Assembly: GCA_965240325.2 (NCBI GenBank)
Contig: OZ251240.1
Coordinates: 744,001-808,000 of the forward strand
DNA from: Rebecca billardiae RCC1528
Taxonomy: Eukaryota > Haptophyta
Reading direction: 5' to 3'
DNA: 64,000 bases
Numbering within the stretch: the first letter of the stretch is position 1; every line of letters starts with the position of its first letter. The position numbers and the translations under genes are program-made. Below, piece after piece: positions 38,737 to 50,839 of this stretch. Below the pieces are notes generated by a model. It did no database searches and was not told the origin of the DNA. It saw only the letters and a program-made list of their open reading frames with translations.

Positions 38737-38850
38737 CAGCGCGCTGCGGCCGTCCATCGCGATGCACACCGGACGAGGCCAGCCGCGCCAGGTCGGGCAG
38801 GTCGCTCGGCAGGTCCGGGTCCTCCACCGGCCGGCGTTCAAAAATCAAGC

Positions 38851-40008
38851 ATGGAGGTGCGCGATCAAGCGCGCCCAGCCAGCGCGCGGCGTGGGGCGGC
38901 CTCCGACCGCCGCTTCGCCCTGCTCAGGCGGATGCCGCGCGCGCCCGCGCCCGCGCCACCCGTGCCTCTGCCGCCGCGCAGGAAGACCGGCGCGGCGAGC
39001 TCATCGCGCGGCTGCAGGCGGAGCGCGAGCGGCGGCGGCAAGCGGCAGGCGCGCCAAACACGGATGCGCCCGCACCCGACCCGACGGCCGCGCCGTCGCT
39101 GCGCGCGGCGACGCGCGCGCCGGGCGCAGAGGCCGAGTACGCGCCTGCGGGCTCGCCGGCCGCCGCCGACCGCGCCGCGGCCCGCGAGCGCGCGCTCTCG
39201 CGCCGCGCGGACGAGCTGGTCGAGCGCCTGCTCGAGCAGCGGCGGCGCGAGCGCGAGCGCGTGGCGTCGCTCCCGGCGGCTGCGGGCTCGGACGCGCAGA
39301 GCGCCGGGGTCGGGGCGGGGGTTGTTTCGGGCGCGCCCCCGTCCGGGGGCGCGTCGGCCGCCGTCGAGGCGCGCGACAGGCTGATTGCACAGCTGCTCGC
39401 CGAGCGCTCAACGCAGCGCACCGCGCGCACGCAGCAGCGCGACGAGCGTGCCGAGTGGCGCGCCGACGGGGCGGGCGAGCCGAGCCGTGGCATCAGGCGG
39501 GCGCCGGCCTCGCCCACGTCGCGCGCCCCGCGCGGTGGCCCCGACCCGCGGGATCCCGCGCCCTCGCCGCGTGGCCCGCACGGCCAGGGCGGCGAGTGGC
39601 AGCATGCGCAATCTCGCGCGGGAGATCACGATTCATCTCGCGGGCGAGATCGGGGGTGGGCCGAGCGGGTGGCGGATGCGCAGCGTGCGGGCGCGCACCG
39701 CTCGCTGAGCCCGCCGTACGCCTCGCGCGGCGGCGCGCGCTCCGCGTACGCGCTCGCGCGCTCGCGCAGCGCGCAGCCCAGCCCAACACGGCCGCTGGCC
39801 TCGGGCCGGCCGCGGCTAGGCGAGCGCGCTGACGAGGACGACGATGGCGACCGCGGGTACGGGCGCGGCGGTGCGGAGCACGGCGCGCGGCGGCACGCGC
39901 GCTCCCTCTCGCCGCCGCGCTCTCCCCGCATGGCCTTCGCCGCGCGCGAGCTGCTCGGTGCGGACGCGCTGCGCCTGGGCGGCGGCGAGCAACACGGAGG
40001 CGGCCGCG

Positions 40009-40039
<31 letters not shown>

Positions 40040-43000
40040 CGGTGGCTCGCCGAGAGGATGGCCTGGCGGCGCGGTGGACGCCACGCAGCACGTGTACGGC
40101 GGCGCGCGCTGGAGCGACGGCGCTCGCGCGGCGCACGAGCCGCGCGAGGCCTTGCCCACAACGGCCGCGGCGCGCGCGCACTCGTCGACGGCTTACGGCC
40201 GCGGCGCCGCTGGCGCTCAGGCGAGCGTCGCGCGCGCGGCTGGCGGCGCGGAGGACACGTACGTTCGCTCGATGCTCGCCGAGCTGGTCGGGTCTGACGC
40301 GCGGCCTCGCGCGCCGCTCGGCGGCGCGCACGCCGCGTGGGCCGAGCCGGCGCCGTTCGACCCCACAGCGAGGCTCAGGCGCGGAGCCTCGCCCGCGCCC
40401 TCCCCGCCGCGCGGCGGCGCGGACGGCGGCGCGGGCGAGGCCGGCTGCAGTCGGCGCGCGGGCGGCGCGGGCGCGGGCGCGGACGGCGCTCCGGCGCACA
40501 GCGCGCGGCGTGCCACCGCGCGCAGCGCGGCGCGCTCGCCCGCGCGCGGCGCGGCGCCGGGCGCGTCAGCCAAGGGCAGCGGCGGCGACGACGGTCGTGG
40601 CAGCGGCGCGCACACGCCAGGCGGCGCGGCGCGCGGCGCGGAGCGGGGGGACTTGGGTCGGCAGCGGCGCGCGCGCAGCGCGGGCGCGTGGCACCGGCCG
40701 TCGCCGAGTAGCATCGTCGCCGACGGCAGCAGCGGCGGCGCGGACGGCGCGGATCACTCCCCGCTCGAGCGGGCGCGCGCGCTCGCCGCTCGGCACGCGC
40801 CGCGCCCCGGCGCCTTCCGACCGCCGCTGGAGCCGCCGCAGCCGCCGCCCGCGGCCGTGCGCCCGCCGCACGGCGAGGCGCCGGCCCCGGCGCGTGAGCA
40901 GGACCCGGAGTGCACGTTCACGCCGGCGATCTCGCAGCGATCTCGGAAGCTCGCGCGCCGGCGGCACGGCGCGCCGGCCGGCGACGGCGCCGCGCCGGCG
41001 CCCGCGCGATGGCACGACCGACTGTGCGCAGACCGCGCGCCCGAGCATGCGAGGCGCGAGGCGGAGCGCTTGGCGCAGCAGGAGGAGGAGGAGGCGGAGG
41101 CGCGCCGACGCGCCGCGCGCCGCGCGGGCGCGGCGGGCGCGGCGGACGCGGCCGCGCGCGCCGGCACGCGGCTGCACTCGGAGGCGATGGCGCGGCTGGC
41201 CGCTCGCGCGCGCGCACAGCGCGAGGCCGAGCTCGGCGTCGGCGCGGGCGGCTACCGCGTGGCGGGCGGCGGCGGCGTGGCCCCCGGCTGCCGAGGCGCC
41301 CCCACCATCAATCAGACGTCTGCGACCATCGTGGGCGAGCAGCACGTGCCGCTGGAGGTGCGCGCGCAGGCGGTGGTGCGCGCGCGGGAGCAGCGGGTGC
41401 ACGCGCTGCGGATGGCGCAGGCGGAGGCGGACGCTTGCACCTGCACCTTTCGGCCCAACACGGAGCAGACGCGCGCCGTGCGCGAGGCGATTGGCGGCGC
41501 GGGCGGCGGCGGCGGCGGAGGGCTGCACACTGCCGCCGAGGGCGCGGGCACGCGCGACGTGGCGGATCGGCTGCTGCTGCGCGGCTCGGCGCAGCTGGAG
41601 CGGCAGCTCGAGCGGCAGCGCGCGCGCGAGCAGGAGCTCGCGCGCTCGCACCCCTTTGCCCCCGCCATCAACCCGACCTCGGCTCGCATCCTGCAGGCCT
41701 CGACCTCGCTCGGCGGCCGGGCGTTCCTGCAGCGGCAGGGGGCGTTCGAGGCGCAGCGCCAGCGCAAGCTCGGCGAGATCGAGTCTGAGCTGCGCGCGCA
41801 GGAGCCCGACTTCCGGCCCAAGGTGCGCGGCGGCGCGAGGGCGGCGCGGGGCGGGTGGGCCCGCTCCGCGCTCGGCGGCTGCGCTGCGCGCGCGTGCGCG
41901 CGCTGCGTTGCGCGCTGCGTTGCGCGCGCGTGCGCTGTGGTCCGTGGCAGCGAGTGGCGGCTGACTCCCCCAGCCTCCGCGCGCGCCGCGCCGCGCCTCC
42001 GCGCGCGTCGGTCGTGCCGCGGTGCGTGGGTCCGCGCGCCTCCTCCCGCCGCGCCGCCGCCGCAGGTCGACCCCAACTCCGCCGCGATCGCCGCCGCGGC
42101 CGAGGCGGCCGAACTGGCGGACACGGGCGGCGTCGGCGCTCTCTCCGGCGGCACGGCGGCGGCGACCGCGGGGCAGAGCGGGGGCATGGCGCGCGAGGAG
42201 CGGCTGCTGGCGGAGGGCGAGCGGCGGCGCATGGCGCAGGAGGCGCGGCGCGAGGCGTACTACGCGCAGTACGACCACCAGCCGGCCATCGACCCGGTGA
42301 GCCGCGCGCTCGCCGCGCAGGCGAGCGCGGGCGGCGCGGGCGGCGCAGAGGACAGCGCAGGCGCTCTGTATCGGAACGCGCGCGGCGCGGCCGCGCGCGC
42401 GGAGGTGGTGGAGGCGGCGGAGGAGGAGTTCCGCACGCGGCACCCGTTCCGCCCGCTCGTGAGCAACCGGCAGTCCGCGGCCATCCTCCGCGAGGCCGGC
42501 CACGCCGAGCGCTTCACCGCAGAGGCGGCCCTCTCGGGTGTCACGCGCGAGGCGGTCGAGGCGGCGCGGCGGCGGCGCGAGGAGCGCCTCGAGCAGAGCC
42601 GGCGCGAGCGCGAGGCGAAGGAGCTGGAGGGGTGCACGTTCCAGCCGGAGCGCGAGCCGTCCACGCGCGCGTGGCGCAGGGAGCTCATGGAGGCGCCCGT
42701 CGTCGTCGCGGGCATGGATCGGTGCGGCGCGCGCGGCGCGCGGCGCGCGCTCGCGCGCTCCGCGCCGCAGCATGCGCTCACGCGCGCGGCGAGCGCGCCC
42801 GGCGCCCCTCTGCTCTCGCGCGCCGCCGCGCACGCGCAGACATCTCGAGCTGCGGGACGCGCAGCGCCGGCTCGAGGACGAGCGCGCGCAGCGCGAGCGC
42901 GAGGTGTTCTTTGGCGACATGGCGGAGCGGCTCGCGGCGCACGGCAAGGTCGGGCAGCAGCCCTTCACGGTGCCGCAGCCGTTCGAGCTGGCGACGGCGA

Positions 43001-43119
43001 AGGCGAAGGAGGACTGGCGGCTGGAGCGCGTGCACGAGGAGATACGCATGCGCGAGGAGCTCGAGTGCACGTTCCAGCCCAACGTCGCGCGCCGCCAGGT
43101 GGACGTGAGCGCGCGGTAG
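38851..43119 (+). CDS. large CTFxP-repeat protein, possibly basal body or axoneme associated
   Basis: Four exons: 38851-38856 (only ATGGAG), 38982-41822, 42066-42721, 42840-43119; 3783 bp, 1260 residues, phases consistent. The six-base first exon joins GTGCGC...GCGCAG to give MEEDRRGELIARLQAERERR, which continues smoothly. The N-terminal half is Ala/Arg/Gly-rich and disordered, with a 13-Gly run. From about residue 640 a recurring unit of the type C-T-F-x-P-x-I appears: ECTFTPAISQ, CTCTFRPNTE, HPFAPAINPTSARIL, DFRPKVDPNSAAI, DHQPAIDPVS, HPFRPLVSNRQSAAIL, GCTFQPERE and a terminal ECTFQPNVARR, separated by charged helices. Proteins with such repeats occur in flagellated protists; a ciliary role is inference. 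Function unknown. Confidence 0.75.
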
Positions 43120-43180
43120 CAATGGCCCATCAGGCGGGTACATTCTGGTTTCTCCTCTTACAAGTGGGGGTAGTCGTAGT

Positions 43181-46100
43181 ATGGGAACGATTCAAACCCG
43201 TCGCGAGGCGGCAAGCTCGCCGGCCGTGTCGCGGGCGCTGCTCGACATGCCGGCCATCGCTGGCGTCATCAGGGGGCGGCCAGGCGCGTCGGCGCTCGTC
43301 GATCCTGCACAGAGCGCCACGCTGCGCGCGCGCCTGCAGGCCCGGCCGGGCTCGGGGCAAACTGCCTTCCCGGGCGGCGGCTACACGCCGACGGCGCGCG
43401 TGCACGCGCGAGCGCCTGCGCCGCCCGCGCACTCGGCCTCATACCAGCTCGACGTCGCGCCGAGCACGGGCCGCGCGGCGCGCACGGCGGAGAACAAGGA
43501 CAGGTACATCTACGAGATGCAGGCGCGCGTGCGCGACCTCGAGATGCTACTCGCCGAATCGCTCGGCGCGGGCGCGCATGTCGACGGCAGCCTGCAGCCG
43601 CCGCACGCGGCGCCGCCGCGCGACGGCTCCGACGCGCACGCGGCGCGCGCGCGCGACGCGGTGACGCGGCCCGTGGATGGGCCCGAGAGTGAGACGCTCA
43701 GGCGTGCGCGCACGTACGACGGGCGGCTGCGCGCCGTGCCCAGCCCTTTGGCCCCTTTGCAGCGGCCTCAGTCGCCGCAGTCCCCGGAGGCGTGGGGCAG
43801 CTGGGGCGGCGCGCCCGTGCAGCAGCAGCAGCCGCGGCAGCAGCCGCGGCAGCAGCAGCAGCAGCTTGCAGAGGCGTGGGACAGCTGGGGCGGCGCGCCC
43901 GTGCAGCAGCAGCAGCCGCGCGGCGCACGGCGCGCCGAGCAGGCTGACGTGCCGCGCGCGCGCGGGCGCGCCGTGCAGCTCGGCCCTGCAGATGACTCCC
44001 GCCCGCCGAGCGCTCGCGCATCGCCGGACGGCCGCTCGCCGCCCGCACGCGGCGGCGCGCGGCGCGCCGAGCGTGGCAGCACGCTGCACCACTTCCTGCA
44101 CTCGGTCAAGTCGCCGCCCAGCTCGCCGCCGCTCCGCAAGTCGGCGGCGTCGGGCCGTGACGGCGCGCGCGGCGTCGCGTGGGCAGGCAGGCTGCGTGCG
44201 CTGCTGCAGGCGGACGACCGCCGCCGCCTCGCCGCGGCGATGACGGTGTGGCGCGTGCGCGACATGAGCACGGCGTATGCCCTGGCCGACAGGGCGCGTG
44301 CACATTCGGCCGACTCTCCGGCGGAGGCGTCGGCCGCCGCGCGCGCCGCGGCGGCGCGCGAGGCGTCGCGGCTGCGCGCTCTGCGCGTGCTGCTACAGGC
44401 TAATGATCGGCGCCGCCTCGCCGCCGCGATGGCGGGGTGGCGCGTGCAGGCGGCCGACGAAGCGAGGCTCGCACCGGCGGCCGGGCAGCGCTGGGCGCCG
44501 CCCGCGGAGCCGTCGCGGCAGCAGCAGCCGGCGGGGCAGCAGCGGGGCGAGCCGCGGGGCCTGTCTGTCTACGCGCCTCAGCAGCCCTCTCGCGCGCCGC
44601 CCGCGCCGCAGCAGCCGCAGCCGCAGCCCGTGGCTGCAGTCGCGGCGCCGCCGCCCGTGGCGCCCAGCGCGTGCGCGCACGCGCGGCCGCCGGGCAGTGC
44701 GCCCGCTCTTGCGAGCGCGCCGCACCAGCAGCCGCCTGCGCACGCGGCGTGCGCGCCTCCCAAGGCCCTGGCACACCCGAGCCCGGCGCCGCGCGCGCGC
44801 GGAGCGGGGGCGCCGCCCGCTGAGGAGCGCGCGCCCTCGAGCGCGCAGCTGTTGGCGGCGTCCACGCCCGCCGCGCGCGCCGTGCACAGCGCCACGCCCG
44901 CTCCGGCGGACGCGGCCGCCGCGGCCGCCGCGGCGCGCGGGTCGCGACTCAAGCAGATTGCGATCTCGCAGCAGGAGCAGCTAGCGCTCGCGGACCGCTC
45001 CGCAGCCGTGCGCCAGCTCTCGAGCTGGCTGCAGGCGCAGCGGCTGCGCTCGCTCGGCGCGGCGGTGCGGCAGTGGGCGGTGGCGAGCACGGCGGCGCCC
45101 GCCTCGCCACCGGGGCCTCGCGGGCGTGCCAGCCCTGCGCGGGAGCCCACGGCCGAGCGCTCGGCTGCAGGCGCAGCGCCGCACTCTCCCATCCGCACCG
45201 CGGCGCGACCGCCGCCGGCGCGCGTCGCGTCGGCGCCAGGCGGCCGACCGGTGCGGACGGAGGCGGCGAGCGACCGCGCGCACACCCTGAGCCCGGCCGC
45301 GCACGCGCGCGCGCCGCCGGCGCTGGCCTCAGCTGAGCGACCCGGCAGCGCCGCCGCGCCCAGCCCGCGCGCGGCGGCGGCGTTGCCTCCGGCGCCGGCC
45401 GGCAGCGAAGCGGTTTCAATCCGGCTGCGCGAGCACGGGCTGGGCGCCGCGCGCTATGCCACCGTGCCGGACTTGCGGCTGAGCGCGCGGCTGCCGCGCG
45501 GGGGCGACGGTGGCGAGCGGACGGCGCGCGCGCACGCGCGCACGCCCAGCGCGGCGGGGAAGGCGGGGGCCGATGCCGCCGCCTCACGTGTCCGCGTGGA
45601 GGATGCTTCGAGCCCTGGCAGCGCAGAGCTCGGCCCCCGCTGGGCGTCGGCCGCCACGCTGCGGCCAGCGGCGCCCTTCTCAGCGCCGCACTCGCCCTCG
45701 TCAGCGACCACGCCGCCGCCGCAGCTGCAGCGTGCCCAGTGGGGGCCAGGCGCGGCGTGGGGCGCAGACGTGCCGCCGGAGCGCGCCACGGCCGTGCGCG
45801 CATCCGCCGAGAGGCACGCGACCAGCGCACGCGGCCGACTCGCGAGCCCGCGGCGGCCGAGCTCTGCGCCTCGGGCCCGGCCTCCGGCTGCGCCCGACGC
45901 CGGCGCCGCGCACGGCCCAGTGAGCCCGCGGCTGCACGCGCTGGCCGCGCCGAGAGCGCGCGCGCCCAAGCTCTCAGCAGCAGCATGGCCGCCCTCGCAC
46001 GCGCGCGGCCCGCCGGACGCGCGCGACGCGCGCGGCGTGGGCCCAGAGCCGCGGCTGCACGTGCTAAAGGCGCCGAGGCCGCCCGCCGAGGCCGAGTACG

Positions 46101-47010
46101 GCGCGTCCGTCCTCGCTGCCGTGTGCACGGCGGGCGGCCTCGACCCGGACGACGAGGAGATGGCGCGCGGCGTGCTGCTGCCGCTGGCGCGCGCGGTGGG
46201 CTTTGGGACGGACGACAGGTGCGCGCGCGCCACACACGCGGCGCGCGGGCGGGCGCGCGGGCACCGCACCCGCGCGCGCGCGCGCCGACGCCGCCTCGCG
46301 CCCTGCGGCGTCGCGCACGCGCCCACAGCGCGCTCGCGGGCAGCAAGGGCCTCCTCTTCATCCTCGGCGCACATGCCGTGGTCGTGACCGAGCTCGTCAG
46401 CACCCTTGAGCGCGCGCGCCGCACCGCGGACACCCTCGGCGCCACCGCACTCGACGGGTCGGAGGTGCTGCGCCGCGCGCGGGCGCCGCGCGGGCGGCGG
46501 GCTGCCGAGTGGCGCGCGCGCGCGCGCGCGCGCGCGCGCGTACCGACTCTCCGGCCCGCCCAACCGCCTGCTCCCCCTCGGCCTGGCCGCGACGCGCAGG
46601 CTGCCTACCTCGCATGCGCGTGCGCGCTGCTCGACGCGCTCGTGCGCACCGGCGTCCTCGCCGAGCGCGCCGGGCTGGGCGCGGCGGAGTCGCTGGGTGT
46701 GGTGCGTGCGGCCGCCCGGCTAGCCAGCGAGCTGGCCCGCGGCGGCGGCCGAGAGTGGCAGGCCGCCGCCCCGCCCCGCGGGGCGTCGTACGTGGCGCGC
46801 GCGCTGCTGTGCTGCTCGCGCCTGCTCGCGGCCACCACGTCTACGACGGCGGCGAGTGCGCTGCCGGAGGGCGGGGGCGGAGCTGCGGCGAGGACGACGG
46901 CCGAGGCAGCCCTGCGCGCGGTGAGCCACCTCGCAGATACGGGCGCCGAAGGACCCGTCGCCAAGCTCGTGCACCGCGCGCGCACAGAGGCGTGGGCAGC
47001 GCTCCGATGA
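43181..47010 (+). CDS. large low-complexity protein with repeated LLQAxDRRRLAAAM motif
   Basis: Three exons: 43181-46218, 46329-46464, 46600-47010; 3585 bp, 1194 residues, phases consistent; donors GTGCGC and GTGCTG. A short coiled-coil patch (NKDRYIYEMQARVRDLEMLL) lies near residue 107. Two copies of WGGAPVQQQQP flank a poly-Gln run. Three helical repeats of similar form, LRALLQADDRRRLAAAMTVW, LRVLLQANDRRRLAAAMAGW and a diverged WLQAQRLRSLGAAVRQW, lie near residues 338, 398 and 610; Trp-ending repeats of this kind recall Sfi1/centrin-binding repeats but are not diagnostic. The C-terminal 190 residues are a structured all-helical domain (GLLFILGAHAVVVTELVSTL; AYLACACALLDALVRTGVLA). Same strand as the CTFxP-repeat gene, only 61 bp after its stop. 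Function unknown. Confidence 0.7.
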
Positions 47011-48223
47011 GAACCTTTCCGAGGGACCGGCAGCGGCCGAAGCCAAGGAAAGATTCTCGACGAAGCCCGTCGAGCGTGTTCTTAGTCGGCGCTTCAAGCA
47101 AGTTCTATTTTTGAGATTGCGGCTCATGATTCCCACTATCTACTCCCGGCGGCCGAGCCTTGTCATACAGGCGACGCGCATCTCAGGGTATTGTTCTATG
47201 AACGCGCGGAATACGCGCCGTTTAACTGATTTTAGCAATCATCACTTCATCAAGCGCGCACATCAACTTCCATAACTCTTTACCCACCCGTGCATCCAGT
47301 CGACCCAGTCCTGGACTGCCCTGGAACACGCGGTGTGATCAAGAGCCACGCGATTCTCCCAACTGGCACAGCCAATCCCTGCTCGATAGATCTGGGTAGC
47401 CGGCTCAAAGCGCGGCCTGTGAGTGGCCACTCGCCCGAAGCGAGCCACGCGAGTGGCTCACAGCCCATCTCCAATTTCGCCGAGGACAAATTACTTTTGA
47501 AGAATCCGAGGCCGGGCGCTCCGGGTGCGCAACGGCCTTTGTGGTTCGCACCGACCGGCGCCGTAAGGCCACCACCGCGCGGGAACGCGCGCGTTCTGAT
47601 GCGTTGGTGTTAAGCGCCGCCCCACGTTGGACCGGCGCATGGCCGACGGCGCGCCTCTCTCGCGCTCTCCGTAGCGAGAGATGGCGTGTACGCGCGCAGG
47701 GACGTGTCGTCGCGCGCGCCTTGGAGTCGAACGTCGCTCTGCCCGCCGACGCAGCCAGCTTGGCCCCTCTTCGCGCGCGCTGCGAGCGACGCGCTCGAGC
47801 GCGCGTGCATGGCCCGAGCCGCGCGCGCGCCGCGCGCGCCACGCGCGCGCCGGGCCGTGCACGTGTGCACGGCGCAGCCGGCGCAAGGTCGAGAGGAGCG
47901 CGTGCCGAAGTGCGCGCGCCCCTCGCACAGCCTCGCATGCGCCCCGCACGCGCGCCAGCGCCGGCCGTCGGCGTGAGTCCGGTTGGTGAGGCTGCCGGCC
48001 CGGACTGCGCTGGGGGTACCGCGCCGGCTGGGCGTGGCGAACGGTTGCGGGCGTCCGCTTAGGCTCTGGCCCGGGAACGCGTTTGGCCAGTGGGACAGCG
48101 GGCGGCCGCCCAGACGCTGATTCCCGTCTCCCGGCCACGACCAGCGCTGGAGTGCACGTCTCCCGTCCGCTGCGTTGGACGCTGGACGCCGCCCGCGCGG
48201 AGCACTGCAACCGGCGTTCCGCG
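47011..48223. other. intergenic, no gene accepted
   Basis: 1.2 kb. The first 500 bp are mixed composition, the rest is CGCGCG-rich. Short frames at 47263-47613 on both strands were examined and not accepted. Confidence 0.5.
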
Positions 48224-49362
48224 ATGGGCTCGTGTACTGTGGCGTGCGGACACCCGGGTGCGTCGCGGCGCGGGCGAGCTGCGGCAGCGCACCCGTGGCC
48301 CTGCCGACCTGCTCCCGCCCGCGCGCCGCTCACCGCGTCCGCGCTCCCCCTCCGCGGCCCCGCCGATGCGCCACCTGCTTCTCGCTTCCAGGCTGCGGCC
48401 GCCGCTACGGCCACCCGGACGCTGCGCGGAAGCACGCGCGGAGGCACCACGCGGAGTGGGTGGCGCTGCGCGACGCAGAGAAGCTCCCGTGCTACACTCT
48501 CGTCGGCGACGACGACGTCAGCATGCCGCTGCCCGTGCACCGGCAGGCGAGCGACGTCGGCTCGGACTGCGGCAGCCTCTCCGTGCCGATCCAGCGGCCG
48601 ATCCAGAAGAAGCCGCCGAAGGCGAAGATGGCGCGCTCGACGAGTCTACCCAAGGACATGGACGCGCGCGCGCGCAGCGCGCTCTGGGGGCCGGACGGGC
48701 TCCCGCCCGCGTTTGGCGCGGGCCGGGCTTTCGACGATGCGACGTCGGTCATGATGCACGGCCACGGCACGCAGCGCTCGCCGAACGCCTTCCAGCTGCT
48801 CGTGGCGGCGGCGATCGCCGCGTCGGACAACGACGAGTCCGAGACGCCCTCGCCGCGCTCGATCCGCCCGATGGCCGACGCGGAGCACTCGGACGCGGTC
48901 ACGGAGATGCGCGCCGCCTCGCCGCTGCCCGAGCCGATGAATGCGGACGACACGGACGAGCCGATGAGCGGCGCCGGCATCGACGGCGGCGAGGGCGCGT
49001 CGGCGGCGGATCGGGGCGTCGCGTCGCCCGCGTCGTCGCGCCTCATGCCGCGTGCGCTCGCGAGCACCGGCGCCGCGCCGTCGATGGAGGCGGATGCGAC
49101 GGGCGCGGTCGCGTCCACGGCGGCGTCGGCAGCGGGAGCGCCGCTGACCCCGACGGCGTCACACGCGCAGGACGACGCGGAGTCGCGCCCGGCCGCGCAC
49201 TACGCGTCGCGCCACTCGGAACCCGTGTCGGCGAGCGGCTTGGCACCGCCGTACTTCCACGCGCACTCCTCCTCCGACGGATTTCAGTTCTCCGCCGCGG
49301 CTGCCGGCGCGAGCCGAGGAACCTATGCGCACGCGACGCAGGCACAGCTGACGGCAATGTGA
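48224..49362 (+). CDS. single C2H2 zinc-finger protein
   Basis: Two exons: 48224-48257 and 48392-49362; 1005 bp, 334 residues. The short first exon ends one base after CGHP; splicing (GTGCGT donor, TTCCAG acceptor) gives a canonical finger CGHPGCGRRYGHPDAARKHA-RRH with C-x4-C-x12-H-x3-H spacing at about residues 8-29. Without that splice the first zinc cysteine would be lost, which supports the model. The remainder is Ser/Ala/Met-rich and acidic, with a patch FQLLVAAAIAASDNDESETP near residue 160 and an Ala-rich end. Probably a nuclear DNA-binding regulator; targets unknown. Further 5' exons cannot be excluded. Confidence 0.7.
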
Positions 49363-50602
49363 AGCGGCACGGCGGGCAGCCCGCCGCGCGGACGCTCAGC
49401 CTCGCTCGCTCTCCCGCCCTCATATCTGCGTTGTCACTCGCCCTGCCTACGCCCGTGCTCCGGCCGGCCGCTTTCCTGCACCTCCTTCCATCACGTCATC
49501 CAGCGGCCGCCCGTGTGCTTTGTTACACGCGCTCACGGCGCGGTCGGCGCCGCCCGGTCGCGCCGCGTGCTACTGGCTTGCTTCCGAACTTAGCTGCATT
49601 TTCGTGCGCGCCGTCGCCTCGCCTCGGAGCTCACGCTTCGCCCGATGCGGCGCGCGTCCCTTTGACGACATCCACTCCCACCAGCCCGCTTTCCCTCATG
49701 GGCTGGCTCTTCTCTTGCGCGCGCGCCCCCGGGCGCCGCGCACGGGCGGTGGTGCCATTGGCGCCGCTGTCCCGTCGCCACGCTGGCACACTCTGCATCA
49801 ACCAGTCCTCGTTCAACCGTCAGTCGCTGTACGCGGCGTGCCCGGGCCAGCGGCTTGCCGCTCGGTCTGGTGGGCTGCATCTCGCGCCATGCGGCGTCCT
49901 CGCACGCCTGCTCTTCGCCAGTCGACCATCAACCACTCACCACGACACGATTGACGGGGCGGCCACGACGGTGCCGGAGACCCGCGCCCGATCCGCCTTG
50001 AAGTTGAAGTTGAAACCGGCCCGGGCGATCGGAGCTGCTACGGCGGCTCGTACTAAGCTGTTCGCAAAAGGGGCAGTGTCTCCAACACGTACAACCTGCT
50101 GGTTTACGGGCGTTTAGACATGAATCGCTGAACTCGGTCCCTACCGGGGGCCGTCGCAATCGTAAGTTGCGCCTCTGCGCCCGCCGTTCCGAAGGCGTGG
50201 CAGCCGCTGCCCGCGCCGCTGCCGGCCCGGCGGCCCGAAGACCAGTGTCCGTGAAATCGCAGTGATGCCCGAGCCCGAGGACAGCCGCATCAGTTCCACT
50301 TTGCGCGGCCCAGGCCACTCGGCCCAGCGCCGACACCAGCAGACACGAGGCGTCGTCCTGACGCTATGCTGAGCCATCGCCATCGCGCACCACTTGCTTC
50401 GAGTCAGACAATGCCAAGCATGATCCATGGTCAGTGCCGGTTGCCGGTTGGGCGCGTGTGGGCGGCGTGAAAGGCCAGAAAAAGTGTGTCCGCCGGCCGC
50501 GTGCTGAGCGTGTGTCAGCCTTCTCGAAGCACTCACGAGGCGGACACTGCGAGATCCATATCGCGACGACACGGGTGCCCGCTGCCACGCGGACATGCGA
50601 CA
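49363..50602. other. intergenic, no gene seen
   Basis: Between the convergent C2H2 and RIIa genes. A long plus-strand frame is open to 50117 only because stops are rare in this composition; it shows no motif or protein-like codon pattern. Confidence 0.5.
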
Positions 50603-50839
50603 TCATCGGCTGTCCTTCGGCTGCGCGGCCGTGGTGCGAAAGTAGTCGCGTGCGAAACCAAACACGTCGACCGGCTGCTGCACGAGGCAGGAGGAGACGA
50701 AGTCGTTGAGGAGCTGGTTGACCTCGGGATGCTGCCTCAGGTACTCCTCATTCTCCGCGCGAAGCTCGGCTCGGCGGTCCTCCTGCAAGCCGCTCATGGT
50801 GAAGTCGAGTCCAACAGCAAGCGCGTTGCCGTCGGGCAT
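50603..50839 (-). CDS. small RIIa (dimerisation/docking) domain protein, RIIAD1-like
   Basis: 78 residues from ATG 50839 (an internal ATG gives MSGLQEDRRAEL). The core LRAENEEYLRQHPEVNQLLN followed by DFVSSCLVQQPVDVFGFARD-YF matches the R2D2 fold of the PKA regulatory subunit family: a Y-L-x-x-H-P-E first helix and a P-x-D-V-x-x-F-A-x-x-Y-F second helix. Small proteins made only of this domain (RIIAD1, ROPN1L relatives) bind AKAP amphipathic helices and are mostly found in cilia and flagella. This supports a flagellate organism. No intron is needed; 5' exons cannot be excluded. Confidence 0.85.
   Translation of the reverse strand: MPDGNALAVGLDFTMSGLQEDRRAELRAENEEYLRQHPEVNQLLNDFVSSCLVQQPVDVFGFARDYFRTTAAQPKDSR

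Noticed and set aside
41823-42065. Reading the CTFxP gene straight through this segment as coding
   Set aside because: It is in frame and stop-free, but has GTGCGC and CCGCAG borders and encodes Cys/Arg/Ala-rich sequence that interrupts the repeat FRPK-VDPNSAAI.
47263-47613. Overlapping short frames on both strands, one with VQDWVDWMHGWVKS
   Set aside because: Looks mildly protein-like but has no family motif and an overlapping frame on the other strand looks equally likely.
48090-50117. 675-codon plus-strand frame across the C2H2 gene and its downstream spacer
   Set aside because: It runs in a shadow frame of the C2H2 gene and then through non-coding sequence with no motif.
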